Shown here piece after piece: positions 8,314 through 20,458 of a stretch of 64,000 nt of DNA. How positions within the stretch are numbered: position 1 is the stretch's first letter; every line of letters starts with the position of its first letter. The translations under genes and the position numbers were made by a program. The stretch is taken from NCBI RefSeq assembly GCF_000615945.1, contig NZ_BAMO01000022.1, forward strand, positions 16,369 through 80,368, read 5' to 3'. This DNA is from Caldalkalibacillus mannanilyticus JCM 10596. GTDB taxonomy: Bacteria > Bacillota > Bacilli > Caldalkalibacillales > JCM-10596. Under the pieces are notes generated by a model. That model was not told where the DNA came from and did no database searches. It was given only the letters and a program-made list of their open reading frames with translations.

Positions 8314-10038
8314 ATGTCGAAATTGTTAAATGCTCAAAAAAAACCCTCTTTACTTAGAGAAATAGGTACAGTCATTCGACCTTATTCTTTTTGGCTGATG
8401 ATTACGATTGTCTTTAGTATCTTAGTTTCCTTTGTAGAAATTTTTATTGGGGTTTTTATTCAAAAACTTACGGCATATACCATTCAGGATCATGACCAAG
8501 GACTACTAGAGATTTTACTAGGTTTGATTGTTTGCGTTGCAGGCGGTTTTCTGAGTTATTACTTAATTAAGCGATCTTCAGTACGATTAGGCGCCTATGT
8601 TATTTTTGATTTAAGAAAGAGTATGGTAGAAAAAATTGACAGATACAAGTTTTCAACGATAGAAAAGTACCATTCAGGAGATTTTGTTTCACGTGTGACA
8701 CATGATACCACAGTATTACAGCGTTTTTTTACAGAACAATTTCCTCGTTTTATCTATGAACCTCTCATGCTTATAGGAGCTTTTACTTATCTATTGGTTG
8801 TAAATTGGAAATTAATTCTTGTCAGTCTATCGGTGATTCCAATCGCTTTAATTATCACTCATTTTTTAAGCAAGCCTCTTCAAGGGTATACAACCGAATT
8901 GCAGAAATCAATGGGAACAAACCTTTCAGTAGTGAAAGATACCATTCATGGAATACATATTGTAAAAGTGTTTCACCTATATCATCGCCTATTTCATAAA
9001 TATCAAAATAGTGTTTCTCAAGTTCTACATAAAAGCTTACAAATCGAGTTTCGCCAAGCTCTAATTAATCCAGTCCAGATTTTTATTATGTCGAGTCCAA
9101 TCGTTGTCTGTATTTTATTTGCCTCGTATTTGATTTCAAAAAATGAATTGCGGGTTGATGGTCTTATTGTCTTTATTTATCTATTAGGTCTTATTCTACA
9201 AAATGTTTCGTCTATTCCAGAATTGTTTGTGCAGGGGCAAAAGGCCCTAGGAAGCTATAAAAGAATTTCAGAAGTACTAGCCTTTCCATTAGAAGAATCA
9301 TCGCCTATGACGTTTATTCCAGAAAGACATGAAGAACCGATTTGTTTTGAAAATATTGATTTTTCCTATCAAAAGAATGAAATGGTTCTACGGGATGTTT
9401 CTTTCTCAGTTAAAAAATATCAGAAAGTAGCCATTATTGGTCCAAGTGGTAGTGGAAAAACCACATTCTTTAAGCTTTTATGCGGATTTTATCCTGTGCA
9501 GAATGGCAAGATCAAAGTGTTTGGAGTGGATGTGAATAATTGGGATACTCAAGAGCTGCGTTCAAAAATTGCTCTTGTATCACAAGATATCTATTTGTTC
9601 CCGAATACCATTGCTGAAAATATTGCCTATGGGAATTTGAATGCGACGCATGAAGAAATTGTTGAAGCGGCTAAATTAGCCCATGCCCATTCGTTTATTA
9701 TGGAGCTTCCTCAGGGATATCAAACAATATTAGGTGAAAATGGATTTGAATTATCAGGTGGTCAAAAACAACGTATAGCGATTGCACGTGCCTTTTTGAA
9801 AGATGCCCCTCTCTTATTACTCGATGAACCAACCTCAGCTTTAGATACTCATACAGAAGAGTTGGTTAACGCTGGAATAAGGAAGCTATCTGAAAACAGA
9901 ACGGTATTAGTGATCAGTCATCGACTTTCTACCATACAGGATTATGATCTGGTGTGGGAATTAAAGGAGGGAGTCCTCACTGTTAAACAAGAAGAGAATG
10001 ACTCTCTAGAAGAATTAAAACCAATCAATAGCTTTTAA
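8314..10038 (+). CDS. ABC exporter, fused permease-ATPase (first of pair)
   Basis: A 574-residue half-transporter with an N-terminal six-helix exporter domain (about residues 15-310) and a C-terminal ATPase. Nucleotide-binding motifs are the Walker A GPSGSGKTT near 377, the signature LSGGQKQR near 479, Walker B LLLLDEPTSALD near 500 and H-loop ISHRLST near 536. All catalytic residues are present. ATG 8314 follows GAAGGTG. The second exporter starts 28 bases after its stop and the NRPS genes follow, so it probably exports the lipopeptide, giving self-protection and secretion. The two proteins could pair as a heterodimer or act separately; the sequence does not decide this. Confidence 0.88.
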   Translation: MSKLLNAQKKPSLLREIGTVIRPYSFWLMITIVFSILVSFVEIFIGVFIQKLTAYTIQDHDQGLLEILLGLIVCVAGGFLSYYLIKRSSVRLGAYVIFDLRKSMVEKIDRYKFSTIEKYHSGDFVSRVTHDTTVLQRFFTEQFPRFIYEPLMLIGAFTYLLVVNWKLILVSLSVIPIALIITHFLSKPLQGYTTELQKSMGTNLSVVKDTIHGIHIVKVFHLYHRLFHKYQNSVSQVLHKSLQIEFRQALINPVQIFIMSSPIVVCILFASYLISKNELRVDGLIVFIYLLGLILQNVSSIPELFVQGQKALGSYKRISEVLAFPLEESSPMTFIPERHEEPICFENIDFSYQKNEMVLRDVSFSVKKYQKVAIIGPSGSGKTTFFKLLCGFYPVQNGKIKVFGVDVNNWDTQELRSKIALVSQDIYLFPNTIAENIAYGNLNATHEEIVEAAKLAHAHSFIMELPQGYQTILGENGFELSGGQKQRIAIARAFLKDAPLLLLDEPTSALDTHTEELVNAGIRKLSENRTVLVISHRLSTIQDYDLVWELKEGVLTVKQEENDSLEELKPINSF

Positions 10039-10065
10039 AATTATCAGTGTTCGCGAGGGGAAAAG

Positions 10066-11868
10066 ATGATCAAAAAAGAGGCTTCTACTATGTTGCGTGA
10101 GTTTTCAAGGTTACTCTCGTTTCTATCTTCTCATTATAAATCGTACATAATATTGATTATTCTTGATAGCTTAATCGTTGCGGTACTTCCTGTTCTTATA
10201 AGCTATGCTCTAAGAGATATGATCGATGCATCGATTCAGCGTGATATTGATTTGCTTGTCCGGTCAGGTGTGATGATTTGTGCTACCTTTCTATTCTTTA
10301 GCATCTTTGCCCCTATGGTTCATTATTTTCTACAGCGTATTGTCAAGAAAACAATGGCAGATATTCGTTTAACTACGTTTGATCATTTGATGAAGCTACC
10401 TATTTCTTATTTTGATCAACAGCATCATGGAGAAGTGATTTCACGCTTGAGCAACGATATAACGAAGGTGGAGCAAACGTATGGTTTGAATATGCAAAGA
10501 ATGATTCAAAGTTTATTTATGTTAGTGTTTGCCGTTGTGTTCATGTTGATTACAGATTGGAGATTTTCTGTCATCCTCATCTTGATCACGATTGTTGCGG
10601 GGATCGTGAATCATCGATTTATCCAGCCCTTACGTCAAGTGAACGATAGGATGCAAGAAGACGTAGCGAAGATGACAAGTAAAGTGTCGGACATTCTAGA
10701 TGGTTATAAAGTGATCAAGATGTTCCCAATAGGGAAGCTAATGGTCAACCGTTTTTCTAAAGTCAATCAAGATGTAAGCAAAACGTATGTACAAGAAGGA
10801 AATAAATTAGCTTTATTAGATGCTTTGAATTTCTTTATCGGCTTTGCCTTGTTTGGTGGAATGATTGTGACAGGGATTGTCATATACTCCAAGGAAGAAC
10901 TAGGTATTTTAGGACAGCTCGTTCAGCTCCAAACGACGCTCATCTTTGTTTTTATGGGATTTGGTAAGATTATTGCTTCCATGCAACAATCTCTTTCGGG
11001 AGCAAAGAGAATTTTTGATCTCTTGGATTCATCAATTGAAAAGGAAGATCAACCTCTGATCAAGGATCGGTCGAAAGAAGAGGTTGTAGAAGAGATTGTA
11101 AAAGAAGAGCACAAATCGGCTCTTTCCTTTGACAATGTGAGTTTTCACTACTTAGAAGATCAATCTGTACTACATCAGCTTTCATTTTCAATTCAAGAGG
11201 GTAAAGCGATTGCCATTGTGGGAGACAGCGGTTGTGGAAAAAGCACGTTATTTAAATTAATAATGGGCTTCTATCCTCCGGTTGGAGGAGAAATCTTTCT
11301 TTTTGAGAAACCCTTTCAACAGCATACCCTGAAGGAGTGGAGGGGCTTAATCTCTTACGTTTCTCAAGATTCTTATTTGTTTGAAGGAACAATAAAAGAA
11401 AATATAAAAGATGGACAAGTTCAAGCTTCTGAGGAACAGCTTATCCAAGCGGCAAAACATGCCTATGCGCATGACTTTATTATGCAACTTCCTGATCAAT
11501 ACGAAACTCTTGTTGGAGAGAATGGTGCCAAGCTGTCAGGGGGGCAGCGACAGAGAATCGCTATAGCGAGAGCCTTGCTCAAAGATGCTCCTATTCTGTT
11601 ACTTGATGAACCAACCTCGGCGCTAGATACTGACTCGGAAATGTATGTGCGTCAAGCATTAACACATCTAATGGAAAATAGAACAACTCTCATCATCACT
11701 CACCGTCTGACGATGACAGAAAATCTAGACGAGATCTATGTAATGGATCAAGGAAGGATTGTGGAAAAAGGTACATATCATGACTTAATAGAAGGAAGAG
11801 GTCTATTTTACCAACTCTTTGAAAAAGAAAACCAACATACTAGTCATCACAATCAAAAAATCGTCTAG
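10066..11868 (+). CDS. ABC exporter, fused permease-ATPase (second of pair)
   Basis: A 600-residue half-transporter with the same layout as its upstream neighbour: a transmembrane domain (residues about 20-320), a charged linker rich in Glu and Lys (EEVVEEIVKEEHK), then the ATPase. Motifs are Walker A GDSGCGKST near 386, LSGGQRQR near 492, LLLDEPTSALD near 514 and THRLTM. The active-site Glu and His are intact, so neither member of the pair has a degenerate site. ATG 10066 is preceded by GAGGGG. It lies 40-odd bases before NRPS1 and is probably in the same transcript. Likely role: export of the NRPS product across the membrane. Confidence 0.88.
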   Translation: MIKKEASTMLREFSRLLSFLSSHYKSYIILIILDSLIVAVLPVLISYALRDMIDASIQRDIDLLVRSGVMICATFLFFSIFAPMVHYFLQRIVKKTMADIRLTTFDHLMKLPISYFDQQHHGEVISRLSNDITKVEQTYGLNMQRMIQSLFMLVFAVVFMLITDWRFSVILILITIVAGIVNHRFIQPLRQVNDRMQEDVAKMTSKVSDILDGYKVIKMFPIGKLMVNRFSKVNQDVSKTYVQEGNKLALLDALNFFIGFALFGGMIVTGIVIYSKEELGILGQLVQLQTTLIFVFMGFGKIIASMQQSLSGAKRIFDLLDSSIEKEDQPLIKDRSKEEVVEEIVKEEHKSALSFDNVSFHYLEDQSVLHQLSFSIQEGKAIAIVGDSGCGKSTLFKLIMGFYPPVGGEIFLFEKPFQQHTLKEWRGLISYVSQDSYLFEGTIKENIKDGQVQASEEQLIQAAKHAYAHDFIMQLPDQYETLVGENGAKLSGGQRQRIAIARALLKDAPILLLDEPTSALDTDSEMYVRQALTHLMENRTTLIITHRLTMTENLDEIYVMDQGRIVEKGTYHDLIEGRGLFYQLFEKENQHTSHHNQKIV

Positions 11869-11913
11869 AAATACATCTATTTTTACATTTAATTATAAAA
11901 AGAGGTGGATATG

Positions 11914-14900
11914 ATGAAAGATAAAGTGATGTATGATTTAACTCATCCGCAAAAGAGAATTTGGTATACGGAGAAGTTCTATCCACATACAAACATTAGC
12001 TGCTTATCTGGGATTTTGAAACTAAAAGGGGAGATAGATGAGCAGATTCTACACCAAGCACTGCAAGACTTAGTGAAAAGTCAACCAGCATTGCGCCTAA
12101 GAATCGTAGAGGGAAAAGGGCATGAACCACAACAGTATCTAGCAGAATATAGACAGTTTGACATTGAGGTCATTGATCTAATTGAAGAAAAAGAACAGAA
12201 GAAAAAAGAATGGATCGAGGAAAGAAACCGGCGTCCGATCAAGCTGTTAGATTCGGAGCTCTACGATTTCACTATTCTCAAAGTCGCTCCATTAGAAACC
12301 TGGTGTTTGGTACGCAACCACCATATCATCAGTGATGGGATTTCGATGGTATTGATAGCGAACAGGATTGTAGATCGCTATAACCAGCTAGCATCAAGTG
12401 AGAAGCCTGATGCACAAGCTGCTAGTGGTGAAGAATTTTCCTACTTAGAATACATACATAGTGAGCAAGAATACTTACACAGTAAACGTTTTTCGAAAGA
12501 TCGAGCTTTCTGGTTAGATGAATTTAGCATTCCACCTCAGTTTACTAGGTTGACTACTCATAATCTATTAGAAACCTCTACGCTTGCCGAGCGCGAAACT
12601 CTTGTGATTTCAAAGGGACAAAAAGAAAGAATTCAAGAGCTATGCGAGGAGCATCAAATAGGTGTATTTACTTTTTTCACTTCTCTTTTTCTGCTGTATC
12701 TTTACAAAGTAACGGCGAGAGAAGATATCACACTTGGTACCAATTATGCCAATCGTACGAGTGCTTCAGAAAAACAAATGCAGGGAATGTTTGTCAGCAC
12801 GATCCCAATACGTTCTCAGATTGAACCAGCTCTCGATTTTATTGCTTTTGCACGGGAAACACAAAAGAAACAGAGCAAGATGATGAGGCATCAAAAGTAT
12901 CCCTATGACTTATTAATGCGTGATCTAAGAGAGCAAGGCTTTTCGATAGATTCGCTTTTTGAAATATGTATTGAATACCAACCGATGAAATTTGAGAAAA
13001 ATGAAAACATAGAGTATGAAACAGAAATACTATCAAGTGGTCATGAAGGATACGAGTGTGTTCTGCATGTGAAAGATTATCTTGAAGGTACGATTGAATT
13101 AAATATGGATTATCGTACAGCTCTTTTTACACCAAGACAAATGCAAAGCATCTTACAGGGGATAGAAGCGCTTGGTCAGCAAGTACTAGCAGAACCAGCG
13201 AAATCAATAGGATCATACACCTTGTCCAGCTTGGCTGAATCCTCTGATTTTCTGTGGAATCCATATCTTTTATCTGAACAGGGTAGAAAGCAACGTAAAT
13301 ACTGGCTAAAAGAATTGAATAGCGAGCTGTTTGATACCAAGAGTAGTGCGGATTATCAGAGAGCTATTGGTGAAGAAAGAGCGATCAACCAATTTAACAG
13401 GGCTCTTAGCCCATCACTATCTGACAGGATGAAGCAATGGCTTCAAAAGAACAATCAAGAGAAGTATGATTCGCTGATCATGAGTGCTTTTGCTCTCTTT
13501 TGGTCAACCTATTCTGCGAGTGAAGAGGTTCTGATTCACATTCCAGCTCTCGGCAGAAAATATAACACGAAGGAAGAGATAGTAGATCAATTTCAGCATG
13601 TATTAGCTCTGCGCCTTTCTATCGATTCTCAATCCTCTTTTATTGATTTCTTTAATCAAGCCCAGAAAAAAATAGAGGAGAGCTATGCAAATAGGGACTA
13701 TCCATTACAAGAAGTGATGAAGGAATTATCTGTTGATCCAGTGGAGCTACGCTCGTTAGGAGCTTTATACCTTAGCTCCATTTTCTTAGAGGAAGACATC
13801 GATGTTGAAACGGTGAATGTTGCAGACTATGAATGGGTCTTACAATTTTATCAAGCTAGTGAAGAGCTTCAGATTCTGATTCGTTACGATTCTACACTCT
13901 ATAAACACGAAACGATCGAAAGAATGGTTCAGAATTTGCTGCACACGATAGACCTGGTGACCGACTATTCAGATCAACCTTTACAAGAGTTAGAGTTTGT
14001 TAGACCAGAAGAGAAGAAACAACTCGTCGAAGAATGGAATAGCACGAGCGCCGAGTATCCTGATGAGAAAAGCATTGCTCAGCTTTTTGAAGAGCAGGCT
14101 GTTGAATGTTCAGACTCTTGGGCAGTGATCAGTGATCAACAATCCCTCACTTATCGTGAACTCAATCGCAGAGCGAATCGATTAGCAGCTTATTTACTAG
14201 AATGTGGTCTGAAGAAAGAGCAACGTGTTGCTATTCTGGCGGAGCGTTCAGTGGAAATGATTGTAGGCATCTTAGCTATTGTTAAGGCTGGTGGAGCCTA
14301 TGTACCCATTGATCCTCTGTTTCCAGCTCAAAGAATAGAGTTTATGCTGGAGGATTCTCAAGCAGTCTTTCTCCTCACGTTAGACAAAAATAACAGAACA
14401 GATATTATGTACGCTGGAAAGATGATTTGCATCAATGAATGGATACACAAGACGGAAGGCGCTGGTAAGGAAGACACAGAGAAGCTCGACGAATTATTTT
14501 GTGAGGTTAGCAGGGGGTCTTCAGATCTAGCCTATATCATGTATACTTCTGGTTCCACAGGAAATCCCAAAGGGGTTATGGTTGAAAATCAGAATGTTGT
14601 ACGCTTGGTGAAAAATACAAATTATGTACCATTAAGTAGAACAACTCGTATCCTACAAACAGGCTCGGTTGTCTTTGATGCGTGTACGTTTGAAATTTGG
14701 GGAGCGTTATTAAATGGGGGACAAGTCGTTCTTGTTGATCAAGATACTCTATTAGACAGTCGTAAGCTAGGACAAGCTTTGGAATTATATCGGATTAATA
14801 CCATGTTCGTAACCACCGCCTTGTTTATGCAATTAACAGATCAAGATCCTTCCTTGTTTGGCGGACTGGATACCTTACTTGTTGGAGGAGAAATCCTCTC

Positions 14901-17900
14901 GGTTCCACATATCAACCGTTTTAAACAAGTTCATCCAGAGGTGAAGATCAAGAATATTTATGGTCCGACTGAAAATACCACATTCTCAACCTACTATGAA
15001 ATAGAACAAGAGCATGAAGAAGCGATCCCCATTGGGCAGCCCATTTCAAATAGCACTGCTTATATTGTTGATAAACACTTGCGTCTTGTTCCTATCGGGG
15101 TAGCTGGAGAGTTAGTTGTTGGAGGGGGCGGAGTAGCTCGCGGATACTTGAACAGAGAAGAACTAACCTCAGAAAAGTTTATTGATAGCCCATATAAAGA
15201 AGGAGAGCGCTGGTATCGTACAGGGGACATGGCTCGCTTTCGTTCTGATGGTCAGATTGAATACATTGGACGTATCGATGATCAAGTAAAAATAAGGGGA
15301 TATCGAATTGAATTAGGGGAGATTGTCAGTTGCTTAACCCAGTATCCAGCTGTTAAAGAAGCGATCGTCCTTGCGAAAAAAGGAAATGGGCGAGAGGCGG
15401 AGCTGGTAGCTTATGTAACAGGAGTGGCGGAGCTTCCTGTTCAAAGCTTGAAGGATTATATGGCCTCACGTTTACCTAAATATATGCTTCCTTCTACTTA
15501 TGTAGTCATGAAACAGCTTCCGCTTAACGTAAATGGCAAAATCGATCGAAAGGCATTGCCTGAGCCTGTTAAGGTAGGAAAGCACACAGAGTATGTAGCT
15601 CCTTCAACCAACATAGAACAAGAGCTATGTTTACTGTGGGAAGAAGTATTAGAAATAAAAGGCATAGGGATCCATGATCACTTTTTTGAGCTGGGGGGTC
15701 ATTCCTTACAAGCGGCACATATTGCTTCACACATCTATAAAAAGCTAGATTTAGAGATTAGCTTGAAGGAATTCTTTATTCATCCCACCATTCATGAGTT
15801 AGCTCATGTTCTGGAGCAAAAGAAAAAGAGTCAGTTTATAGCCATACCAAGACAGGAGAAAAAGGAACATTATATCGTTTCTCCTGCTCAAAAAAGAATG
15901 TTTGTGCTTTCCCAATTTGAAGGAGCTGATACAAGCTACCATATGCCGCAAATTATGCACATAAAAGGACGCTTTGATTTAGAAAAATGTCAGCAGGCAA
16001 TCGAACAATTGATAGACAGACATGAAGCGTTTAGAACCTCTTTTGATATGGTAGAAGGAAATCTTGTGCAACGAATTAGTGAATCGGTCCATTATAAAGT
16101 CGAAGTAGAAGAAATGGATGAAAGCATCCAGCCTGATCCAGAGCAGCTCATGAAGGAGTTTATACGTCCTTTCGATTTTATGCAGGCTCCACTTTTTCGT
16201 CTGAAAATCATCAAAAGAAGCAATGAGGAGTTTTACTTCTTATTTGACATGCACCATATTATTTCAGATGGACAATCGATCCACATTTTTATTAAAGAAT
16301 TTGTCGCATTGTATGAAGGAAAAGAATTGGATTTTTCTCTTGAGGTTCAGTACAAAGATTTTGCAGAATGGCAATCTCAGAACTTGCATAGTGACAGGTT
16401 CATGGCACAGGGGGAATACTGGTTAAATCAGGTAAGTGAAGAGATCAATCCACTTCAATTGCCAACTGATTATGCTCGTCCGGCTATCCAACGTTTTGAC
16501 GGGGATGACTATCAATTCTCACTGAACTATACAGAGAATCAACAAGTGATGAAGCTGCTGGAAGAGCTGGCTTCTACTTATGGTATAACGAAGCAGATGT
16601 TTATGTTCTCTGTTTTCTCACTTCTTTTAAGTAAGTATTCTAATCAACATGAATTTATCCTTGGGCTTCCGACAAGCGGGAGAACACATGTTGAGACGTA
16701 TCCAATGATCGGAATGTTTGTAAATACCTTACCGATCCGAGTCAATATTGAAGCAGAGGGCACGTTTCTCGATTTGTTACTAGGGATGAAGCAGAAGGTC
16801 ATTGAGGCTTTTGAGCATCAGGATTACCCGTTAGAACAGATCATGGAAAAAGGTCATGTTAAGAGAGATATGAGTCGGAATCCTTTGTTTGATGTTGTGT
16901 TCTCTTATAACAATATCGTTGATCCTCGATTTTCATTGTCAGATGTTGAATTTGTACCTTGTCACTTTAAGCATGGTATCAGTAAATTTGACCTGACATT
17001 TGAGGTTATCGAACAGAGCCATACCTTTAGCTTCCGTTTTGAATACAATACAAATCTTTTTCAGCAAGCAACGCTGAAACGAATGGCACAGCACTTTGTA
17101 CAAATTTTAAAATGTGTGACATTTCAACCTAGCCATCCTGTTGCTGGAGTAGAGTGGCTCCTAGCAGAAGAAAAGCAACAAATTCTAGAAGAATTTAATG
17201 CCACAAAGGCTGTATATCCTAGAGAAAAAAACATTGTTCAATTATTTGAGGAGCAGGCTGCTTTAGCTCCCCAGCAGTGGGCGGTCATTGGTCAGCATAA
17301 TAAATGGACCTACCAAGAGCTAGATGATGTCAGTACGCAGTTGGCTAGCCAGCTCATTCAGATAGGGTTAAGAACAGAGGAGTGTGTGGCGATCTTAGCC
17401 GATCGATCCCCAGAAACGATCATTAGTATTTTGGCTATCTTAAAGGCAGGAGGTGCTTATGTTCCCATTGATCCAGCTTATCCTACTCAAAGAATGGAGT
17501 ATATGCTGGAAGATAGTGGAGCCCAGATCCTACTGATTGCCCACTCTACAGGAACAAAAGCAGAGTTTGGCTTTTCTGGAACAACTCTCGTGCTGGATGA
17601 ATGGTTAGCATCAGTGTACGAAACAGGGGAAATGTCTGCAAGCGCAGTGCAAAACCTCTTTCAACGTCAACCACTGCCTAACCATTTAGCTTATGTGATG
17701 TATACCTCAGGCTCGACAGGAAAACCAAAAGGAGTGATGATTGAACATCGCAATGTCATCCGCTTGGTGAAGAATACGAATTATGCTTCTTTTGACAAAC
17801 AGACTCGTTTGTTACTCACGGGTTCAATGGTCTTTGATGCGTGCACATTTGAGATTTGGGGTGCCTTGCTTAATGGAGGACAGCTCTATTTAGTCCAGCA

Positions 17901-20447
17901 AGAGGTTTTGTTGGATAGCCGACAATTACAATGGACGATCGAGCAGAATCAGATCAACGTGATGTTCTTAACCAGCGCTTTGTTCACTCAATTATCTGAG
18001 CAAAATGTGGATCTCTTTCAAGACTTAGAATGCTTATTAGTAGGGGGAGATGTCTTATCTTGTCCGCATATCAATCGGGTTAAGCAAAGACATCCACAGC
18101 TTAGAATTGTTAATTTGTACGGTCCAACTGAAAACACGACCGTTTCTACTTATTATCTCATAGAGCAGGAATATCAAGAGTCAATTCCTATAGGTCGACC
18201 GATCCAGCACTCTACAGCCTATGTCGTTAATGCTAATCTCCATTTTTTACCAGCGGGAATTGTTGGAGAATTATGTGTAGGAGGAGATGGAGTAGCAAGA
18301 GGCTATCTTAATCAGCCTGAACTTACAGCAGAGAAGTTTATTGAAAGTCCGTATATAAAAGGGGAGCGCTGGTATCGAACCGGTGATCTGGCTCGTTTTC
18401 GAGCAGATGGAGTACTCGAATACCTCGGTAGAATCGATGAACAAGTGAAATTACGAGGCTACCGGATAGAACCTGGAGAAATTAGCCGACATATTTCCTC
18501 ACATCCTATGGTACAGGAGGCAGTCATAGTCGTTCATAAGATGGAGAACAAGGCTGTGGAATTGCATGCTTATGTGGCTGCTGAACCAGCATTAACCACG
18601 GATGAGTTGTGGAGTTTTGTGGAGGAGCGACTACCAGAATATATGATTCCAGTATCATTTACTTTACTGGATAAGCTTCCACTTACGGTGAATGGCAAGA
18701 TTGATCGGAAAGCATTACCTGAACCAGCCAAGGAAGGACGAAAAAAGAGAGCATTTGTTGAGCCACAAAATGATATTCAAGAGCTTCTAGCTAAGGTATG
18801 GGAAGAGGTATTGGGCGTATCTCCTATAGGAATACGTGATAACTTTTTTGAACTTGGCGGAGACTCGATCAAAGCATTACAAATTGTTACTCGTTTAAAT
18901 CAAAAACAGAAGCATGTAGAGGTCAAGCATGTATTTCAATATCCTACAGTGGAAGCAGTCAGTATGTATGTTACGGAATGGGAATCTGTTGTAGACCAAG
19001 GACCAGTGATGGGTGAAGCACCACTCAGCCCGATCCAGCGATGGTTTTTTAATCAAGAAGTACGGAATCAACATCATTGGAATCAATCCGTCATGCTGTA
19101 TCGCGCAGATGGGTTTGATGAGAATCTTGTACGAAAAACTTTCCAAGCCCTTACCTGGCATCATGATGCCCTACGCATGGTTTTCATCAAGAACCATTCC
19201 CAGTGGAGTCAAAAGAATCGCGGGTTGGAAGAGGGAGAGCTATTCACTCTTGAAGTCATCGACTTACGGCAGGACTGCCATATAGGGGATGAAAAGGAAG
19301 CCGAAAACAGCCTTGCTTCAAGAATCGAAGAGAAAGCTTCACAGATTCAAGCAAGTATTGATATAGAACGAGGTCCTTTGGTTAAGCTGGGATTATTTAA
19401 GACAACAGAAGGAGATCACCTGCTGATTGCCATTCATCATCTCGTTATCGATGGAGTATCTTGGAGAATATTGCTAGAGGATCTTCAAACAGCGTATCAT
19501 CAGGCAAAAACAACTGAACATGTAGAGTTGCCGAAAAAGACCCTTTCCTATCTTGAATGGGCAAACAGCGTATTTGCGGATGAGTACCTGCAACAAATGG
19601 ACCAGGAGGAGCTGGAGTATTGGAAAGAGGTTGAACAGGCGAGTACGTATATTCCTTCTGATCATCAGGTTAGCCAACGTAAAACCAAAGATTTCCGCAC
19701 AATTTCCGTGTCTTTATCCCGGGAACATACAGAGAAGTGGCTTACACAAGTCAACACAGCCTATCGTACCAACAGCGAAGATTTATTGTTGGCGGCGCTG
19801 AGTCGTGCCTTATATCACTGGAAAAGGATCAGTCAAGTCTGTATTCATATGGAGGGGCATGGAAGAGAAGAGGGGAATCACTCTCTGGAGGTTTCCAGAA
19901 CGGTGGGTTGGTTCACGGCTCTTTATCCGATGGTTATCCAAGTATACGATGAGCAAGATGTAGCACAGCATATTAAACGAACCAAGGAACAACTGAGAAC
20001 GGTACCCCATAAAGGAGTACATTACGGAATAATAAAATATATGGATTCTACTAAACAACCTAGTCCTTTAAAAACAACTTTTCATCCTGAGCTTAGCTTT
20101 AACTATTTAGGTCAATTCTCACATGATGTGGACAATGAACTTTTTAGCATTTCTCAGTATTCTACAGGACAAGAATTAAGCCCAGAATCCGATAGGCATA
20201 TAAGTTAGATGTTGTTTGCCTCGTTTCAGAAGGGCAGCTGCACATTAGGATTCACTACCATCACTTAGAATATGAAGAGCAAACGGTAGAACATTTACTA
20301 GAGATTTATAAGCAAGAGCTACTCCAGATATTACAGCATTGTTTAAACAAAGAAGAAACCGAGGCAACACCTAGTGATTTCGATGCCAAAGATTTAAGTC
20401 TGGAAGATTTGGATGAAGTTTTTGATCTGTTAGAGAGCCATAAATAG
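11914..20447 (+). CDS. NRPS1: starter-C / half-C / A1-T, C-A2-T-E (one frameshift)
   Basis: Loading and second modules, about 2,840 residues. The start is ATG 11914 (or 11911) behind AGAGG. Order: a starter C domain (11920-13200) with intact HHIISDG; an extra C-terminal half of a C domain (13270-14030); A1 (14050-15560) with TSGSTGNPKG; T1 with GGHSL; an LCL-type C (15870-17150) with HHIISDG; A2 (17200-18720); T2 with GGDSI; and an E domain (19010-20430) with HHLVIDGVSW. A beginning with C implies the first amino acid is N-acylated. Codes read by eye are DAFFLGITFK (A1) and DAFFLGLTVK (A2), both suggesting branched aliphatic residues (Val/Ile/Leu); residue 2 becomes D. The frame breaks near 20193: ATAAG should be ATAAAG, restoring HIKLDVVCLVSEGQL and the C-terminal docking segment LSLEDLDEVFDLL, ending at TAG 20445-20447. 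Confidence 0.9.
13270..14030 (+). other. orphan C-terminal half of a condensation domain (before A1)
   Basis: About 240 residues between the complete starter C domain and A1. It begins at QRKYWLKELNSEL, which corresponds to the YW motif at the start of the C-terminal lobe in ordinary C domains, and includes LSLSSIF-like and DYPLQEVMKEL blocks, then the linker LEFVRPEEKKQLVEEWN that normally leads into an A domain. The N-terminal lobe with HHxxxDG is absent, so it cannot catalyse condensation alone. A second copy of this arrangement precedes A11. Confidence 0.65.
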
Positions 20448-20458
20448 AGGTGATTGCC

